Shown here: positions 25,612 through 34,656 of the stretch, piece after piece | How the letters are laid out: each line of letters begins with the position of its first letter | How positions within the stretch are numbered: the stretch's first letter is position 1 | Position numbers and translations under genes: made by a program | Assembly (NCBI GenBank): GCA_019056805.1 | Contig: DXJG01000009.1 | Span: 239,473 to 303,472 of the forward strand | Origin: Candidatus Baldrarchaeota archaeon | Lineage (GTDB): Archaea; Asgardarchaeota; Baldrarchaeia; Baldrarchaeales; DXJG01 | Length of the DNA: 64,000 nucleotides | Direction of reading: 5' to 3' | The notes under the pieces: generated by a model | The model's database searches: none | The model's input: the letters and a program-made list of their open reading frames with translations, nothing else | Told to the model about the DNA's origin: nothing

Positions 25612-25909
25612 TAATTATTTTGAACTCCTAAGTATTGTTTCAAAACAACTTAAAGGATACTTTGAAAATCCTATTTTTTTAAAATCAAATTGTAGAAATT
25701 ATAAGAAGATAATAAACATGGAAAAACGTAATTTTATATGTAATGTACACATCTGCTTTGAATTTTCAAACGGTTGTGTTGGCGCCCCGCACATACCGAA
25801 ATTTGAAGTGAAACATTACAATTAGTTGAATAATCACATTAAACCAAAAAATATATGTGTATCGGAGAGGTATACAAAAGTAATATCTCATTATTGTGGG
25901 GGGTACCAC
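25612..25909 (+). promoter_or_regulatory. Promoter and long leader of the E2F-like gene
   Basis: A 298-base gap with a TATA box TTTTATAT at 25732-25739, predicting a start of transcription near 25763. Downstream lies a short GC-rich patch, TTGGCGCCCCGC (25779-25790), containing the palindrome GGCGCC. The Shine-Dalgarno GGGGGG is at 25898-25903. The leader would be about 145 bases, long for this genome, so it could carry control sites. Confidence 0.5.
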
Positions 25910-26434
25910 GTGCGTCTTATGGAGATGACGAAGCGTGCTGTCGAGATTCTCCAGAAAGCCGGTGAACAAGGCTGTCTGAACATAGAATTAGCGTGGAAAC
26001 TCGGCGTGTCAAGAAGAAGAATATATGATATTATCGCTGTACTGAGGGCAGTGGATTTAATAAAAACAGTCAAAGAAAGAAGAGGAACAAGAATAATATG
26101 GAAAACGCCACTGCATTTCCAAGAGGAAAAGGAAAGACTTCTCCAAGAATATAGAAAATTAAAGAAAGAAAAATATTCTCTTGAAAAACAAATTACAATA
26201 TTAGAAGAACAGCTTGAAGCCTTAAAAGAAAAGAAAGTTGTACAAATATCTGAAACTGTAAAATTTAACGTAAGAAAAATAAGAATAAAGAGCGAATCTG
26301 GTTTTTTGAGAATTTCAGGTAGAGGTATGGAAGCCATAGTAGAATCTTCAAGCCCTGGCATAATCGTTCAACCCTTACCCATCTACATTCCAGTTAACTC
26401 AACAAAACCGATGGAAAAAACTAAGGAAAGATAA
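25910..26434 (+). CDS. E2F/DP-like winged-helix protein with coiled coil
   Basis: About 174 residues. The first 65 form a winged helix whose wording closely resembles eukaryotic E2F: TKRAVEILQKAGEQG, then VSRRRIYDIIAVLRAVDLI (about 33-51) with the RRxYD DNA-contact motif, and RIIWK at the wing (61-65). A Glu/Lys/Leu-rich coiled coil follows (about 71-109), as does the dimerisation coil in E2F. The C-terminal 60 residues are beta-like and end in a basic tail. I chose GTG at 25910-25912 behind GGGGGG; ATG at 25919 is also possible. It should be a dimeric DNA-binding regulator; targets are unknown. Confidence 0.75.
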   Translation: MRLMEMTKRAVEILQKAGEQGCLNIELAWKLGVSRRRIYDIIAVLRAVDLIKTVKERRGTRIIWKTPLHFQEEKERLLQEYRKLKKEKYSLEKQITILEEQLEALKEKKVVQISETVKFNVRKIRIKSESGFLRISGRGMEAIVESSSPGIIVQPLPIYIPVNSTKPMEKTKER

Positions 26435-26561
26435 CCAAAAATCGCGATAATAATCCACTAACACCAAAATTAGCTTTTCTAAAAGTAGTATTAAAACATA
26501 TCATATTCTTGACGCAAAGAGAAAGTATTTTTTTGGATGTAACCAGTTTGAAAGACAACCG

Positions 26562-26969
26562 TTATTCTTCTAATTTTAAAACTTTCACAATTTCCCCTCT
26601 TTTAATTTCTCTAAGTACATCTAAGTTATCGATAACTTTACCCACTACATTCACTTCTGAATACGGCTCAATTTTCTCATAAAAAATACATAATGCATCT
26701 CCCATCGGCCAATACGCTATATCCCCAGGTTCAATATTCTTTGTTGCTTTTTCTTTACCCATATTTATTCCAACATTAAAATATATTTCTCCAGGATTAT
26801 CTGGAGGCCATATCAGAACTCTAGCAGTTAATGGAAGTTTCATTAAAAGTTTCTCCACAGTCCTAGGTGCCTTTATCCTTACAAGTTCACCTAAAACTTC
26901 TTTCCCACTTTCAAAAACAAACTTAACCTTAAACCTACTAAGTTCACTCATTTCTTTCACCAAATCCAT
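26562..26969 (-). CDS. Cyclophilin-like-fold protein
   Basis: A 135-residue beta-rich protein of the small cyclophilin-like family (COG2164/DUF369 type). The family pattern is seen in LGELVRIKAPRTVEKLLMKL, ARVLIWPPDNPGEIYF and EPGDIAYWPMGDALCIFYEK. These archaeal and bacterial proteins have a cyclophilin-type barrel but lack proven prolyl isomerase activity. There is no signal peptide. It stands next to a decayed nuclease gene. The fold is fairly sure, the function is not. Confidence 0.8.
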   Translation of the reverse strand: MDLVKEMSELSRFKVKFVFESGKEVLGELVRIKAPRTVEKLLMKLPLTARVLIWPPDNPGEIYFNVGINMGKEKATKNIEPGDIAYWPMGDALCIFYEKIEPYSEVNVVGKVIDNLDVLREIKRGEIVKVLKLEE

Positions 26970-26979
26970 ATTTCCCTTC

Positions 26980-27577
26980 TCAAATATTCACACCCTCACC
27001 GCCAAGGAAGCCCCATGGTTTTAAATCATACTTTCTTCCATGTTTATAGTTGATATAGACTGGGACTTTCTCTACGTTAGCTATAGTTATAGGTACTAAA
27101 TAATACTCTTTTAAATTTAGTTTTACAAAGAATATCAAAACTTCTTCTATGTTGAAATACTTTAGAAAACTCAATATGATAGTTAAATAAGGTTTTATTA
27201 ATACTTGTAGTTACATCAATAGCAAATACTTTGTCATCTTTACGAGCAAGAGCATCAAAGTAGAAATTCTTTGAAGGTCTAAAGATATCAGTAAATCCCA
27301 TTTTTGGTAATACATTACTTATAACCAATCTCTCAGCCATAGTTGAGCAATTCTCTACTCCTTCCTCCTTCCATTGCTTCATCTTTTCTAAATATTTTTG
27401 TTTTCTATACGTTCTTACCTTCTCTAGATGCTTACTTCCCTATTTTCTTTTGTATTCCTTAACTTTATCTGGATTTTTCTTCTGCCACTCTCTAGACTCT
27501 CTTATTCTCCTATCTCTATGCTTTCTGTAGTACTTTTGGTCATAGCTTAACTCCCTACCATATTTGTTACTATGTTC
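26980..27577 (-). pseudogene. Decayed nuclease gene (PD-(D/E)XK-like with basic N-terminal repeat region)
   Basis: Reading the minus strand from 27577 gives NKYGRELSYDQKYYRKHRDR, then ESREWQKKNPDKVKEYKRK, an in-frame TAG at 27440-27442, and on through EKMKQWKEEGVENCSTMAER to FYFDALARKDDKVFAIDVTT. Near 27168-27171 a run of T/A causes a one-base frameshift, and the sequence continues in the next frame as LKYFNIEEVLIFFVKLNLKE to WGFLGGEGVNI. The basic Tyr/Arg-rich repeat is typical of HNH and related phage-type endonucleases; FDALARKDD..FAIDVTT looks like a PD-(D/E)XK core. Two lesions make it a pseudogene. The TnpB gene starts about 80 bases beyond its broken end. Confidence 0.7.
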
Positions 27578-27659
27578 TTATTCTTCATAAGTTTTTTTGG
27601 GAAGAGTTGGCGGAAAGTTATTTATAGTTTCGGCTACAACACTATATCGGGTGCTGAGA

Positions 27660-28934
27660 GTGGATAGAGTCGTTGTTAAGGCTCTGAAGCTCAATCTACT
27701 CCCTCTGTCAAAGATGAAAGAACACTTGTTAGCTGAATTATTCAACTCCGTCCTTCGCTGCTGTAACGATGTTTTAGCAATTGCCAAATCTAAATCTCCT
27801 AAAAACTTCGCCATTCTACATAACACTTCCTATCCTATTATTAAGCAAAAATATGACTTACATTCTCAAATCCTCGTTGACTGCATCCACCAAGCTTGGG
27901 AAAATCGAAAGACAAATCCGGATAAGTTCAAGCAAATTCCTGTCAGATTCAACGTCCCTCGTAGTGGAAAATTTGGTGAAACTAAGCGTGGTAATCCTGT
28001 TGTGATTATTGCATCGTTTAACGGAAATGGAAGAATTGCCCTTCCAATCAAGCAAGATGGAGCCTATAAGAGATTTGTTAAACACATTAAAAATGGCTGG
28101 AAATGCACCCAATTTAGACTGCACAAGCAGAATGACAATTATGTCGTTATCGCTAATCTGAGAAAGAAGTTTAGGGTTAAACAAAAGTATAAGACTGTTG
28201 TAGGGGTTGATGTTAACAGCGGTAGTTTCGCTGTCACAGTTTTGAGAGGTGACAGGAGAGTTTTGAAGCAACTTTATCTGGGACAAGACATCTGGCACAA
28301 ACAATGGAAGTTCATGAAGAGAAGAAGCAAACTTCAAAGTTACGCAGACAAGGGGAGTAAGAGGGCACGGCGTGCCCTCAAAAGAATGAAGCACGATGAG
28401 AGAAACTTCGTCAATACGAGAATATGGCAAGTAAGCCATGAAATTGTTGAAATAGCTTTGAGATACGATGCTGTAATTGCTATTGAGAGGCTTAAGAACC
28501 TCAGAAAGAGGAATGGAAAGGGCAGAAAACCTAAGACTGCAAACAGAAAGATTCATCGCATTCCATTCGCCAAGTTCAGAATGACAATACGATCTGTTGC
28601 GTGGCAGAATGGAATTGAAGTTATTGAAGTTCGAGCTACAAAGACTTCGCAGAGATGTCCAAAGTGTGGTTATACGAGTAAGAAAAACTGGGTCTTCTTC
28701 AATGGAAAGCGCAAGTTGTTCAAATGCAGGAAATGCGGTTATGAGGCAAATGTGGATAGGACTGCCTCCCGAAACATTGCAACTCTGGCTCTGGAGCGGG
28801 GTTTGACTTCTTTTGAAACCACTCTCAGCACCCAGCCCCAGAGTTCCAGAGCCGGCGGGGATGTCAGCCCCCGTGTCCGGCTCGATGACGGAAGATGGTA
28901 TCCTCAACCCTCCGAGAGCAAACTCCCGTCTTAA
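27660..28934 (+). CDS. tnpB: TnpB, IS200/IS605-family RNA-guided nuclease
   Basis: About 424 residues. RuvC-like catalytic acids are seen at Asp184 (GVDVNSG), Glu276 (IAIERLKNL) and Asp366 (NVDRTASRN). A zinc finger CPKCGYTSKKN..CRKCGY lies between the last two. The N-terminal RNA-binding half has LLAELFNSVLRCCNDVLA. The start is GTG at 27660; an upstream TATA-like TTATTTATAG near 27617 suggests a leaderless transcript. No TnpA lies beside it, so it cannot move by itself here. The C-terminal codons run into the GC-rich right end that should encode the omega RNA. All catalytic residues are intact. Confidence 0.93.
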   Translation: MDRVVVKALKLNLLPLSKMKEHLLAELFNSVLRCCNDVLAIAKSKSPKNFAILHNTSYPIIKQKYDLHSQILVDCIHQAWENRKTNPDKFKQIPVRFNVPRSGKFGETKRGNPVVIIASFNGNGRIALPIKQDGAYKRFVKHIKNGWKCTQFRLHKQNDNYVVIANLRKKFRVKQKYKTVVGVDVNSGSFAVTVLRGDRRVLKQLYLGQDIWHKQWKFMKRRSKLQSYADKGSKRARRALKRMKHDERNFVNTRIWQVSHEIVEIALRYDAVIAIERLKNLRKRNGKGRKPKTANRKIHRIPFAKFRMTIRSVAWQNGIEVIEVRATKTSQRCPKCGYTSKKNWVFFNGKRKLFKCRKCGYEANVDRTASRNIATLALERGLTSFETTLSTQPQSSRAGGDVSPRVRLDDGRWYPQPSESKLPS

Positions 28935-28952
28935 GACGGGAGAGGCTGACAC
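28800..28952 (+). ncRNA. Predicted omega RNA / right end of the TnpB element
   Basis: The 3' end of tnpB is markedly GC-rich compared with its surroundings and finishes in a perfect 20-base palindrome, CTCCCGTCTT (28923-28932) with AAGACGGGAG (28933-28942), overlapping the stop codon, then AGGCTGACAC. In characterised IS605/IS607 elements this region is transcribed as the guide RNA scaffold, and the guide begins just after the element end, here near 28953. The exact 5' boundary is not visible. Confidence 0.6.
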
Positions 28953-28984
28953 CTAGTTCCATAGCTTTATTAACATTTCTGTTT

Positions 28985-29851
28985 TTATAATATTAGATGT
29001 GAACCGTCACAGCTGGGAGCGGTTTGAAGTTTAGGAAATCCTTCTCTACATGTAGCAAAACTCAACCTATATTTCATAGCTATCCTTCTAACTTTTTCCA
29101 TCAACTCTCTTCTAACTGATAAAGGAAGATAGCGAGATGACCCTACTTTCCCGCCCAACTTAAAATAGTAGTTGTATAGTTTATCTGCAATTTTTGGAAA
29201 CGCTTTTTTAAAACGCTTCCAGCTATCAAATTTAGGTTTAAAAGTGGAAGTAACAATATGAAGTGCGCCAGCATCCGCTACAGCAGAAATAACATCCTCA
29301 ATACTTTTCTCACTATCATTTAAATATGGTATAATGGGATCTAATCTTACGGAAACCCTTATTCCCCTGCTCGCAAGTTTTTCAATAGCATTAACCCTTT
29401 TCCATGGACTTGGAGCAAAAGGCTCCAACTTAGATGCAATATCCTCATCCATAGTAGTTATTGTAAAACTAACGGAGCTACGCATAGATGAAAGAATATC
29501 CACATCCCTAACCACAAGGTCGGATTTAGTTATAATTAAAACTCTTAAACCATAATCCCTAAAAGTCCTCAAAACCTTTCTTGTTAACCCTAAATCCCTT
29601 TCGATAGAAGGATAAGGATCCGAACTATTAGACATAGAAATAACAACGTTCCTATCTATTTTCCTTATATCCTTCCTAATTTTCGCCAAAAGATTCTCCT
29701 TCGGTCTACAATTGAAAGCATTAGGAATATAAGACGTAATATAACAGTAGATACAACAATGAGAACATCCAGTATAAGGATTAAGAGTATATTTTCGAGG
29801 ACATGTACAAAGAGGGCCTTTCCAAGGATCAAAAGGACGAATTACCTGCAT
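28985..29851 (-). CDS. SPL-type radical SAM protein
   Basis: About 288 residues of the COG1533 radical SAM group related to spore photoproduct lyase. The cluster motif is CSHCCIYCY (C-x3-C-x2-C), preceded by LNPYTGC. Other landmarks are SMSNSSDPYPSIERDLGLTR, LIITKSDLVVRD and SVRLDPIIPYLND. A later CREGFPKLQTAPSCDG could hold further cysteines. Archaeal members have no proven substrate. I chose ATG at 29849-29851 (MQVIRPFDPW); an in-frame ATG five codons upstream is also possible. It lies directly downstream of the TnpB element, and its stop faces that element's end. Confidence 0.82.
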   Translation of the reverse strand: MQVIRPFDPWKGPLCTCPRKYTLNPYTGCSHCCIYCYITSYIPNAFNCRPKENLLAKIRKDIRKIDRNVVISMSNSSDPYPSIERDLGLTRKVLRTFRDYGLRVLIITKSDLVVRDVDILSSMRSSVSFTITTMDEDIASKLEPFAPSPWKRVNAIEKLASRGIRVSVRLDPIIPYLNDSEKSIEDVISAVADAGALHIVTSTFKPKFDSWKRFKKAFPKIADKLYNYYFKLGGKVGSSRYLPLSVRRELMEKVRRIAMKYRLSFATCREGFPKLQTAPSCDGSHLIL

Positions 29852-30031
29852 AACACTTCCCAGCATAGTATTAACCTACAAATTCTAAAATATAGCGATA
29901 AACCATCTGTTTCAACAACATAATTTCTAATCGGACAAAGGTTATAGAGTATAGAATCTTAATACTTATGATTTGAATATCGCAAAAGTTAATTTAGTAT
30001 TTAGGGTGATTGAATTTAGGTTGGTGATTAG

Positions 30032-30676
30032 ATGAAACCATGGTTACTAAATATTTTAGCATGTCCAATATGTAAACATCATCCTCTTGACGCCTACTTC
30101 TATAGCTGGGAGAGTTCCAGTGAGGAGATAAAGGAGGCTTGTGAAAAAGCAGGTGAACCAGTAGAGGAGCGTATGGAAGATTATAAAATGATGATGAAAG
30201 ATTTTGTTGATGGCATAATTAGTCCACCAGCTATCGAAAAGATAAAAGATGAAACAGAAAACGAATTGACAATAAAAACCTTAGAAAAAGTAAAACAAAC
30301 AATTTCAGAGCTCTTAGAAAAAGAAGACATAAAAGAAACAATGGAAAAATTCAAAAAACTCGAAGAGGAAGTGGAAAGTAAAGGAAGAGAAACTATAGAG
30401 AAAGAAAAAGAGAAAATTGTTGAAGATATAGCTAAAAAATATGTAAAAGAGCTAAGTATCCTTTACAATTATATGATGCTTTTAGAAGTAAAAGAAGCCC
30501 TACTATATTGTCCAAATTGTAACAGGTGGTATCCAGTAGGAAATCAAGTAGAAGGAATCCCTGAAATGTTACCTGACGAACTTAGAGAAAAACACGTAGA
30601 CCTAAAATTCTTCGAAAAATGGAAAGAAAAAATACCCCAAAATATACTTAAAGAAGGAAAACCCTTCACGCTATAA
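30032..30676 (+). CDS. Trm112-like zinc protein with long helical insertion
   Basis: A 214-residue protein. The start, LLNILACPICKHHPLDAYFY with CPIC at 11-14, and the end, ALLYCPNCNRWYPVGNQVEG with CPNC at 160-163, are the two halves of a Trm112-type zinc domain, including the PEMLPDELR tail. Trm112 activates rRNA, tRNA and release-factor methyltransferases. Between the halves sit about 130 residues rich in Glu and Lys, predicted as helices or coiled coil. Typical prokaryotic relatives are near 60 residues and the yeast protein about 135, so this insertion is large. No methyltransferase lies next to it. It overlaps the surface-protein gene tail-to-tail by 11 bases. Confidence 0.8.
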   Translation: MKPWLLNILACPICKHHPLDAYFYSWESSSEEIKEACEKAGEPVEERMEDYKMMMKDFVDGIISPPAIEKIKDETENELTIKTLEKVKQTISELLEKEDIKETMEKFKKLEEEVESKGRETIEKEKEKIVEDIAKKYVKELSILYNYMMLLEVKEALLYCPNCNRWYPVGNQVEGIPEMLPDELREKHVDLKFFEKWKEKIPQNILKEGKPFTL

Positions 30677-32966
30677 ACCTACGCACTCCTTTTACTTCCT
30701 CTAAAAACAACAATCGTTCATCCTTAACAATAAATAACAAAGCAACCTCAAATTGTTCAACATTTTCCCCCACAAATTTTTCTATCTTAACTAATATTTC
30801 TAGCTGAAAATGACCAAAAGAAACAGATATATAATTTTCATCTTTCTCCGATTCATTTACTACTTCAATATTAATGTTTTTTGTTGATGATTGAAGTAAG
30901 ACCGTACTTTCACTTATAGTAATATTAAAGGTAACTGTAGTTCGTATCCATATGTGAAAAGTGAAATTTAAGCATAGAGAGTTGTAAAATTCCTTAGAAA
31001 TATTAAAATAAACAACATATATACCTGCTTGAAAATCTTGCGGAATACACCACACATAAACAACATTTCCCGAATCATTAGTCAACTCTTCAAAAATAAC
31101 AATTGTATTGTTCAATGTAGCTATAATCGCAACATTAGAAATCGGATTACCATTAAAAAGATCCAAAGTAAGTATATCGAAGCTACAATTTTCACCTCTA
31201 CAAACTTCTAACGAAGAAATATCTATGGAAACATCAAATAAAGACTTCACAACTATTGTCACATTATAAAAACTACCATCATAATTATCACGACTGAATA
31301 TTGCACTTAAAATGTGGAGACCAACGTCTTCATCAATTGAAATATTCAAAAGGAAGATGAAAGAACCGTTAAGCAAGGAACCATTAAACAACCCTTTATT
31401 ATCCCAATAAACTTCAACAGTACCATTTAATGGAATTCCATCATCGGAACAAACACAAACCTCAACCACAACACTATTTCCTCTCATAACTTCAAAACTA
31501 TCAACAACTACCGTAGTTAAAGAAACTTCTCTAAACCACTGACCCCAAATAACCGAAGAATTCTCATAAACCACCAAATCTCTAGCATCTACACACCAAC
31601 CTACTACATATCGATATCCCGGTAAAGTATCTCCATAGATAGCAGGAATCTCCACCTGAAATTCACTATACCCACTATCATTTGTAATTTTGAAGCCCTT
31701 AAACGGCAACTGCATAGGCCATTCACCATAAAGAGAAACATTAACACCTGAAACACCTAAACCAGTAAAATTATCAACCACCCTAAACAAAACTGAATAA
31801 TTCTCACCCACGTAAACAACACTAGGAAATCCTCTAATAACCTCGATTCTAACAGGTCTAGGCAAAAACTCCGGTAATGTAAGCGTATTATTAGAAGAAT
31901 TAAAGGTTTCATTACCTAAAAACTCAGCATACACAAAGAAATCTCCAGCATAAGGTGGAGAAAAGACAAACTCAAAAATCCCACTGCCATTAGTTACACC
32001 AGTCACATTAAACACCGTAACATTTCTCCAATCAAAAACAGAAACAACAATATCTCCACCTGAAATTGGAGAATCTGTAACATTATCAAAAAGACTTACA
32101 AACATCTTAACAGGTTCAAAAGCATAAGAAACCTCCTGCATCTCCCTTATAGTAGTATTTCCAGCAAAAACATAACTTAATTCAACACGTGTAGGCTTAG
32201 AAAGATTAGATGAACTTGAAAGAACCTTTACAACAAATGTAAACCGACCACTCTCATAATCTTCATTTTCAAAACTAAAAATCTCAATAGTATAATTACC
32301 AGAAACTCCATCAGGATTAAACTCGACTACAAATTCTCCGTTTAAATTCGTTATCACAGAACCATTCAAAATAGAAGTTCCATTAGGAGAAAGAACATTA
32401 AAACTAACACTATTATTTACAACAGGAAAACTAGCATTATGTTCATTAAACAATCTAAAAGACAAAGTAACATTTAAATTTTCAACCGGAGGGTCAGGAT
32501 AAATATTTTCCAAAGAACAGTTTTGACCAGCCCTGACAACAGTGAAAAAGACTGTTTCAGAATCACTAGCATAAGGAGTACTGCTCGAATCCAAAGGAGA
32601 GTCAACAGCCTCCACAAACACCTCAGCCCAACCACTAGTACCATTAACTCCCGGACTCCAATTAGAAGGATTAAGATAAAACACTACTACACGGGTAACA
32701 GAACCATAATCTGGAAAACTCTTTTCTTCCACCGCAGAAGAATTAAAACCAATACTAAAAGTAGCAAGAGTAGAAGAACTACCCTCCAAAAAATAACTAC
32801 TATTTACAAAAACAGGCTCACCAACCTCATAAACCAATTTATCAACCTCAACATAATAAACCACAGCCGTAGCCGGATTAGCAATCGCAACCTCAGCTAA
32901 ACACAAAAAACCTAACATCACAACAAAAGACAAAGCAGCAATAACATACTTACTTACACATCTCAA
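30666..32966 (-). CDS. Secreted protein with repeated Ig-like domains
   Basis: A 766-residue protein with an N-terminal signal peptide (YVIAALSFVVMLGFLCLAEV, about residues 7-26) and about six beta-sandwich repeats of roughly 100 residues. Repeated phrases include VSGVNVSLYGEWP, GVTNGSGIFEFVFSPPYAGD and ISNVAIIATLNNTIV, typical of Big/invasin-type domains. It is very rich in Asn-x-Ser/Thr sites and so is probably heavily N-glycosylated. There is no C-terminal membrane anchor, and the last 60 residues differ in character (KDERLLFLEEVKGVRRF). Its likely place is the cell surface. The coding strand is strongly T/G-rich. Confidence 0.8.
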   Translation of the reverse strand: MRCVSKYVIAALSFVVMLGFLCLAEVAIANPATAVVYYVEVDKLVYEVGEPVFVNSSYFLEGSSSTLATFSIGFNSSAVEEKSFPDYGSVTRVVVFYLNPSNWSPGVNGTSGWAEVFVEAVDSPLDSSSTPYASDSETVFFTVVRAGQNCSLENIYPDPPVENLNVTLSFRLFNEHNASFPVVNNSVSFNVLSPNGTSILNGSVITNLNGEFVVEFNPDGVSGNYTIEIFSFENEDYESGRFTFVVKVLSSSSNLSKPTRVELSYVFAGNTTIREMQEVSYAFEPVKMFVSLFDNVTDSPISGGDIVVSVFDWRNVTVFNVTGVTNGSGIFEFVFSPPYAGDFFVYAEFLGNETFNSSNNTLTLPEFLPRPVRIEVIRGFPSVVYVGENYSVLFRVVDNFTGLGVSGVNVSLYGEWPMQLPFKGFKITNDSGYSEFQVEIPAIYGDTLPGYRYVVGWCVDARDLVVYENSSVIWGQWFREVSLTTVVVDSFEVMRGNSVVVEVCVCSDDGIPLNGTVEVYWDNKGLFNGSLLNGSFIFLLNISIDEDVGLHILSAIFSRDNYDGSFYNVTIVVKSLFDVSIDISSLEVCRGENCSFDILTLDLFNGNPISNVAIIATLNNTIVIFEELTNDSGNVVYVWCIPQDFQAGIYVVYFNISKEFYNSLCLNFTFHIWIRTTVTFNITISESTVLLQSSTKNINIEVVNESEKDENYISVSFGHFQLEILVKIEKFVGENVEQFEVALLFIVKDERLLFLEEVKGVRRFIA

Positions 32967-33019
32967 ATTTCAACCCTTAAATAATATCCCAAAAACTAAT
33001 ATAAAGAACAATAAAGCAA

Positions 33020-33769
33020 CTATTTTTCCAAAAGAAAGCCTAACTTCTCATCAACTAACCCATTATCCAACTTCTCATACCTTTCAGTACTACCGACATC
33101 GTACCAGAAGCAGTCGGTTACGTAGCCGTAAACGGGTTGACCACGTTCAATTAAAGTTGGAATGACATCGCCAGAGAGGTCAATATCATTTTTATCACGA
33201 GCTAACTCCTCTAAAAGACCAAGAACTTTTCCCTCTAAAACTAAAATACCAATATTAACAGGTTTTTCAAGCTCAGGCTTCTCGATAAAACCCCTAATTT
33301 TACCGTCACCATTTAAATCGGCAACACCAACACGGACAGTAAACTTCCTAGCAAGACCAACAGTTGCAACACTACCCTTCTCCCTATGAAAACGCAACAT
33401 ATCAGACAAATCAATATTAGACAAAATATCTCCATAATAAACTACCAAAGTATCATCCTTACTTAAAACCCCTTGTTTAAAAGCATTCAAAACAGACCCA
33501 CCAGTACCCTTCAAACTTGGATCATCCATAACATATTGAATATGAACACCAAAACGACTACCATCATCAAAATAATTCCTAATCTGCTCAGCCTTATAAT
33601 TAACAAGCAAAACAATATCCTTAACACCATGATAACTCAAAAGCCTAACAACATACTCCAACAAAGGCTTCTGCTTACCACCAACAGGAACCATAACCTT
33701 CTGAAAATAATACGTCAAAGGGCGAAGCCGCTTACCTTCACCACCACACAAAACAACACCAACAACCAT
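33020..33769 (-). CDS. Sugar-phosphate nucleotidylyltransferase
   Basis: About 249 residues of the NTP-transferase family, which join a nucleotide to a sugar 1-phosphate. The signature is VVLCGGEGKRLRPLTYYFQK followed by VMVPVGGKQKPLLEYVV; the metal-binding DDTLVVYYGDIL and the later GFIEKPELEKPVNIGILVLE are also present. I chose the ATG at 33767-33769 because GGGGGTT lies just upstream. It lacks the left-handed helix domain of bifunctional GlmU types. The nucleotide and sugar (GDP-mannose or dTDP-/UDP-glucose) cannot be settled. It begins a group of sugar-nucleotide genes on the minus strand. Confidence 0.87.
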   Translation of the reverse strand: MVVGVVLCGGEGKRLRPLTYYFQKVMVPVGGKQKPLLEYVVRLLSYHGVKDIVLLVNYKAEQIRNYFDDGSRFGVHIQYVMDDPSLKGTGGSVLNAFKQGVLSKDDTLVVYYGDILSNIDLSDMLRFHREKGSVATVGLARKFTVRVGVADLNGDGKIRGFIEKPELEKPVNIGILVLEGKVLGLLEELARDKNDIDLSGDVIPTLIERGQPVYGYVTDCFWYDVGSTERYEKLDNGLVDEKLGFLLEK

Positions 33770-33854
33770 CCAATTAACCCCCAAACTCCGCAAATTCAAA
33801 TGTAGTCTATTATTTAATCAATCTAAAACTAACCTATAACTCTTACTATCAACA

Positions 33855-34625
33855 CTAAGCCATCGGTAGATGCCAATCTTCAGGCACCTCACCAATTTTC
33901 CTAGCTGGAACACCTGCGACAATAACCTTTGGAGGAACATCCTTAGTAACAACCGCTCCAGCACCAACCACAGCTTCGACTCCGATCTCAACACCAGGCA
34001 AAACTGTAGCATTAGCGCCAACACTAGCACCCCTACGAATAACAGGTCCCTTCAACTCGTAATCAACTCTCATCAAATATTTATCATTAGTAAGAACAAC
34101 ATTAGGGCCCAAGAAAACATGATCCTCAATCACCGTATTAAGCGGAATATAAACATTAGATTGAATAGAAACCCGCCTACCAACCTTAGAAAAGCCATCA
34201 ATCACAGTATTAGTCCCAACTTTCGTACCCTCACCAATCTCAGTTTTCTCACGAACCAAAACATGATGCCCAAACTCCACCCTATCTCCAATTCTCACAT
34301 CCTCATAAACAACACAACCAGAACGCAAAATAACCTCACTACCAACTTCAACCAAACTCTTATCCACGTCAATTTCACAACTCAAATTATCCAAGGCACT
34401 TAACAATTTTCTCTTACAAGGAAAACCAAGAATAACACCATCACCAACAAAACACTTAGCACCAAGTCTTACAGGACCCAGAATCGTAACATTACGTCCA
34501 ATCCAAACACCATTACCAACTTCAACCTCACCTAAAATCACACTATGCTCACCAACAAAACACTTACCCAAAAACCTAACACGCTTGTCAACACAAACAC
34601 CCTCACCAAACCTAACATTCAACAT
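33855..34625 (-). CDS. Left-handed beta-helix acyltransferase
   Basis: A 256-residue hexapeptide-repeat protein. Coils such as [36 protein letters not shown] and [20 protein letters not shown] form a left-handed beta helix. The end, [19 protein letters not shown], is typical of sugar N-acetyltransferases of the WbpD/WlbB class. The start ATG follows GGAGGTGG. It lies 31 bases from the downstream end of the DegT-type aminotransferase gene, so the pair could make an acetamido sugar such as a 2,3-diacetamido hexuronic acid. Confidence 0.85.
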   Translation of the reverse strand: MLNVRFGEGVCVDKRVRFLGKCFVGEHSVILGEVEVGNGVWIGRNVTILGPVRLGAKCFVGDGVILGFPCKRKLLSALDNLSCEIDVDKSLVEVGSEVILRSGCVVYEDVRIGDRVEFGHHVLVREKTEIGEGTKVGTNTVIDGFSKVGRRVSIQSNVYIPLNTVIEDHVFLGPNVVLTNDKYLMRVDYELKGPVIRRGASVGANATVLPGVEIGVEAVVGAGAVVTKDVPPKVIVAGVPARKIGEVPEDWHLPMA

Positions 34626-34656
34626 AAACCACCTCCTTAGAGTTCAAAATGTAACT

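Noticed and set aside
27858-28952. A 364-codon open frame on the minus strand
   Set aside because: It is fully antisense to tnpB, whose catalytic and zinc motifs are intact, and its own product has no recognisable features.
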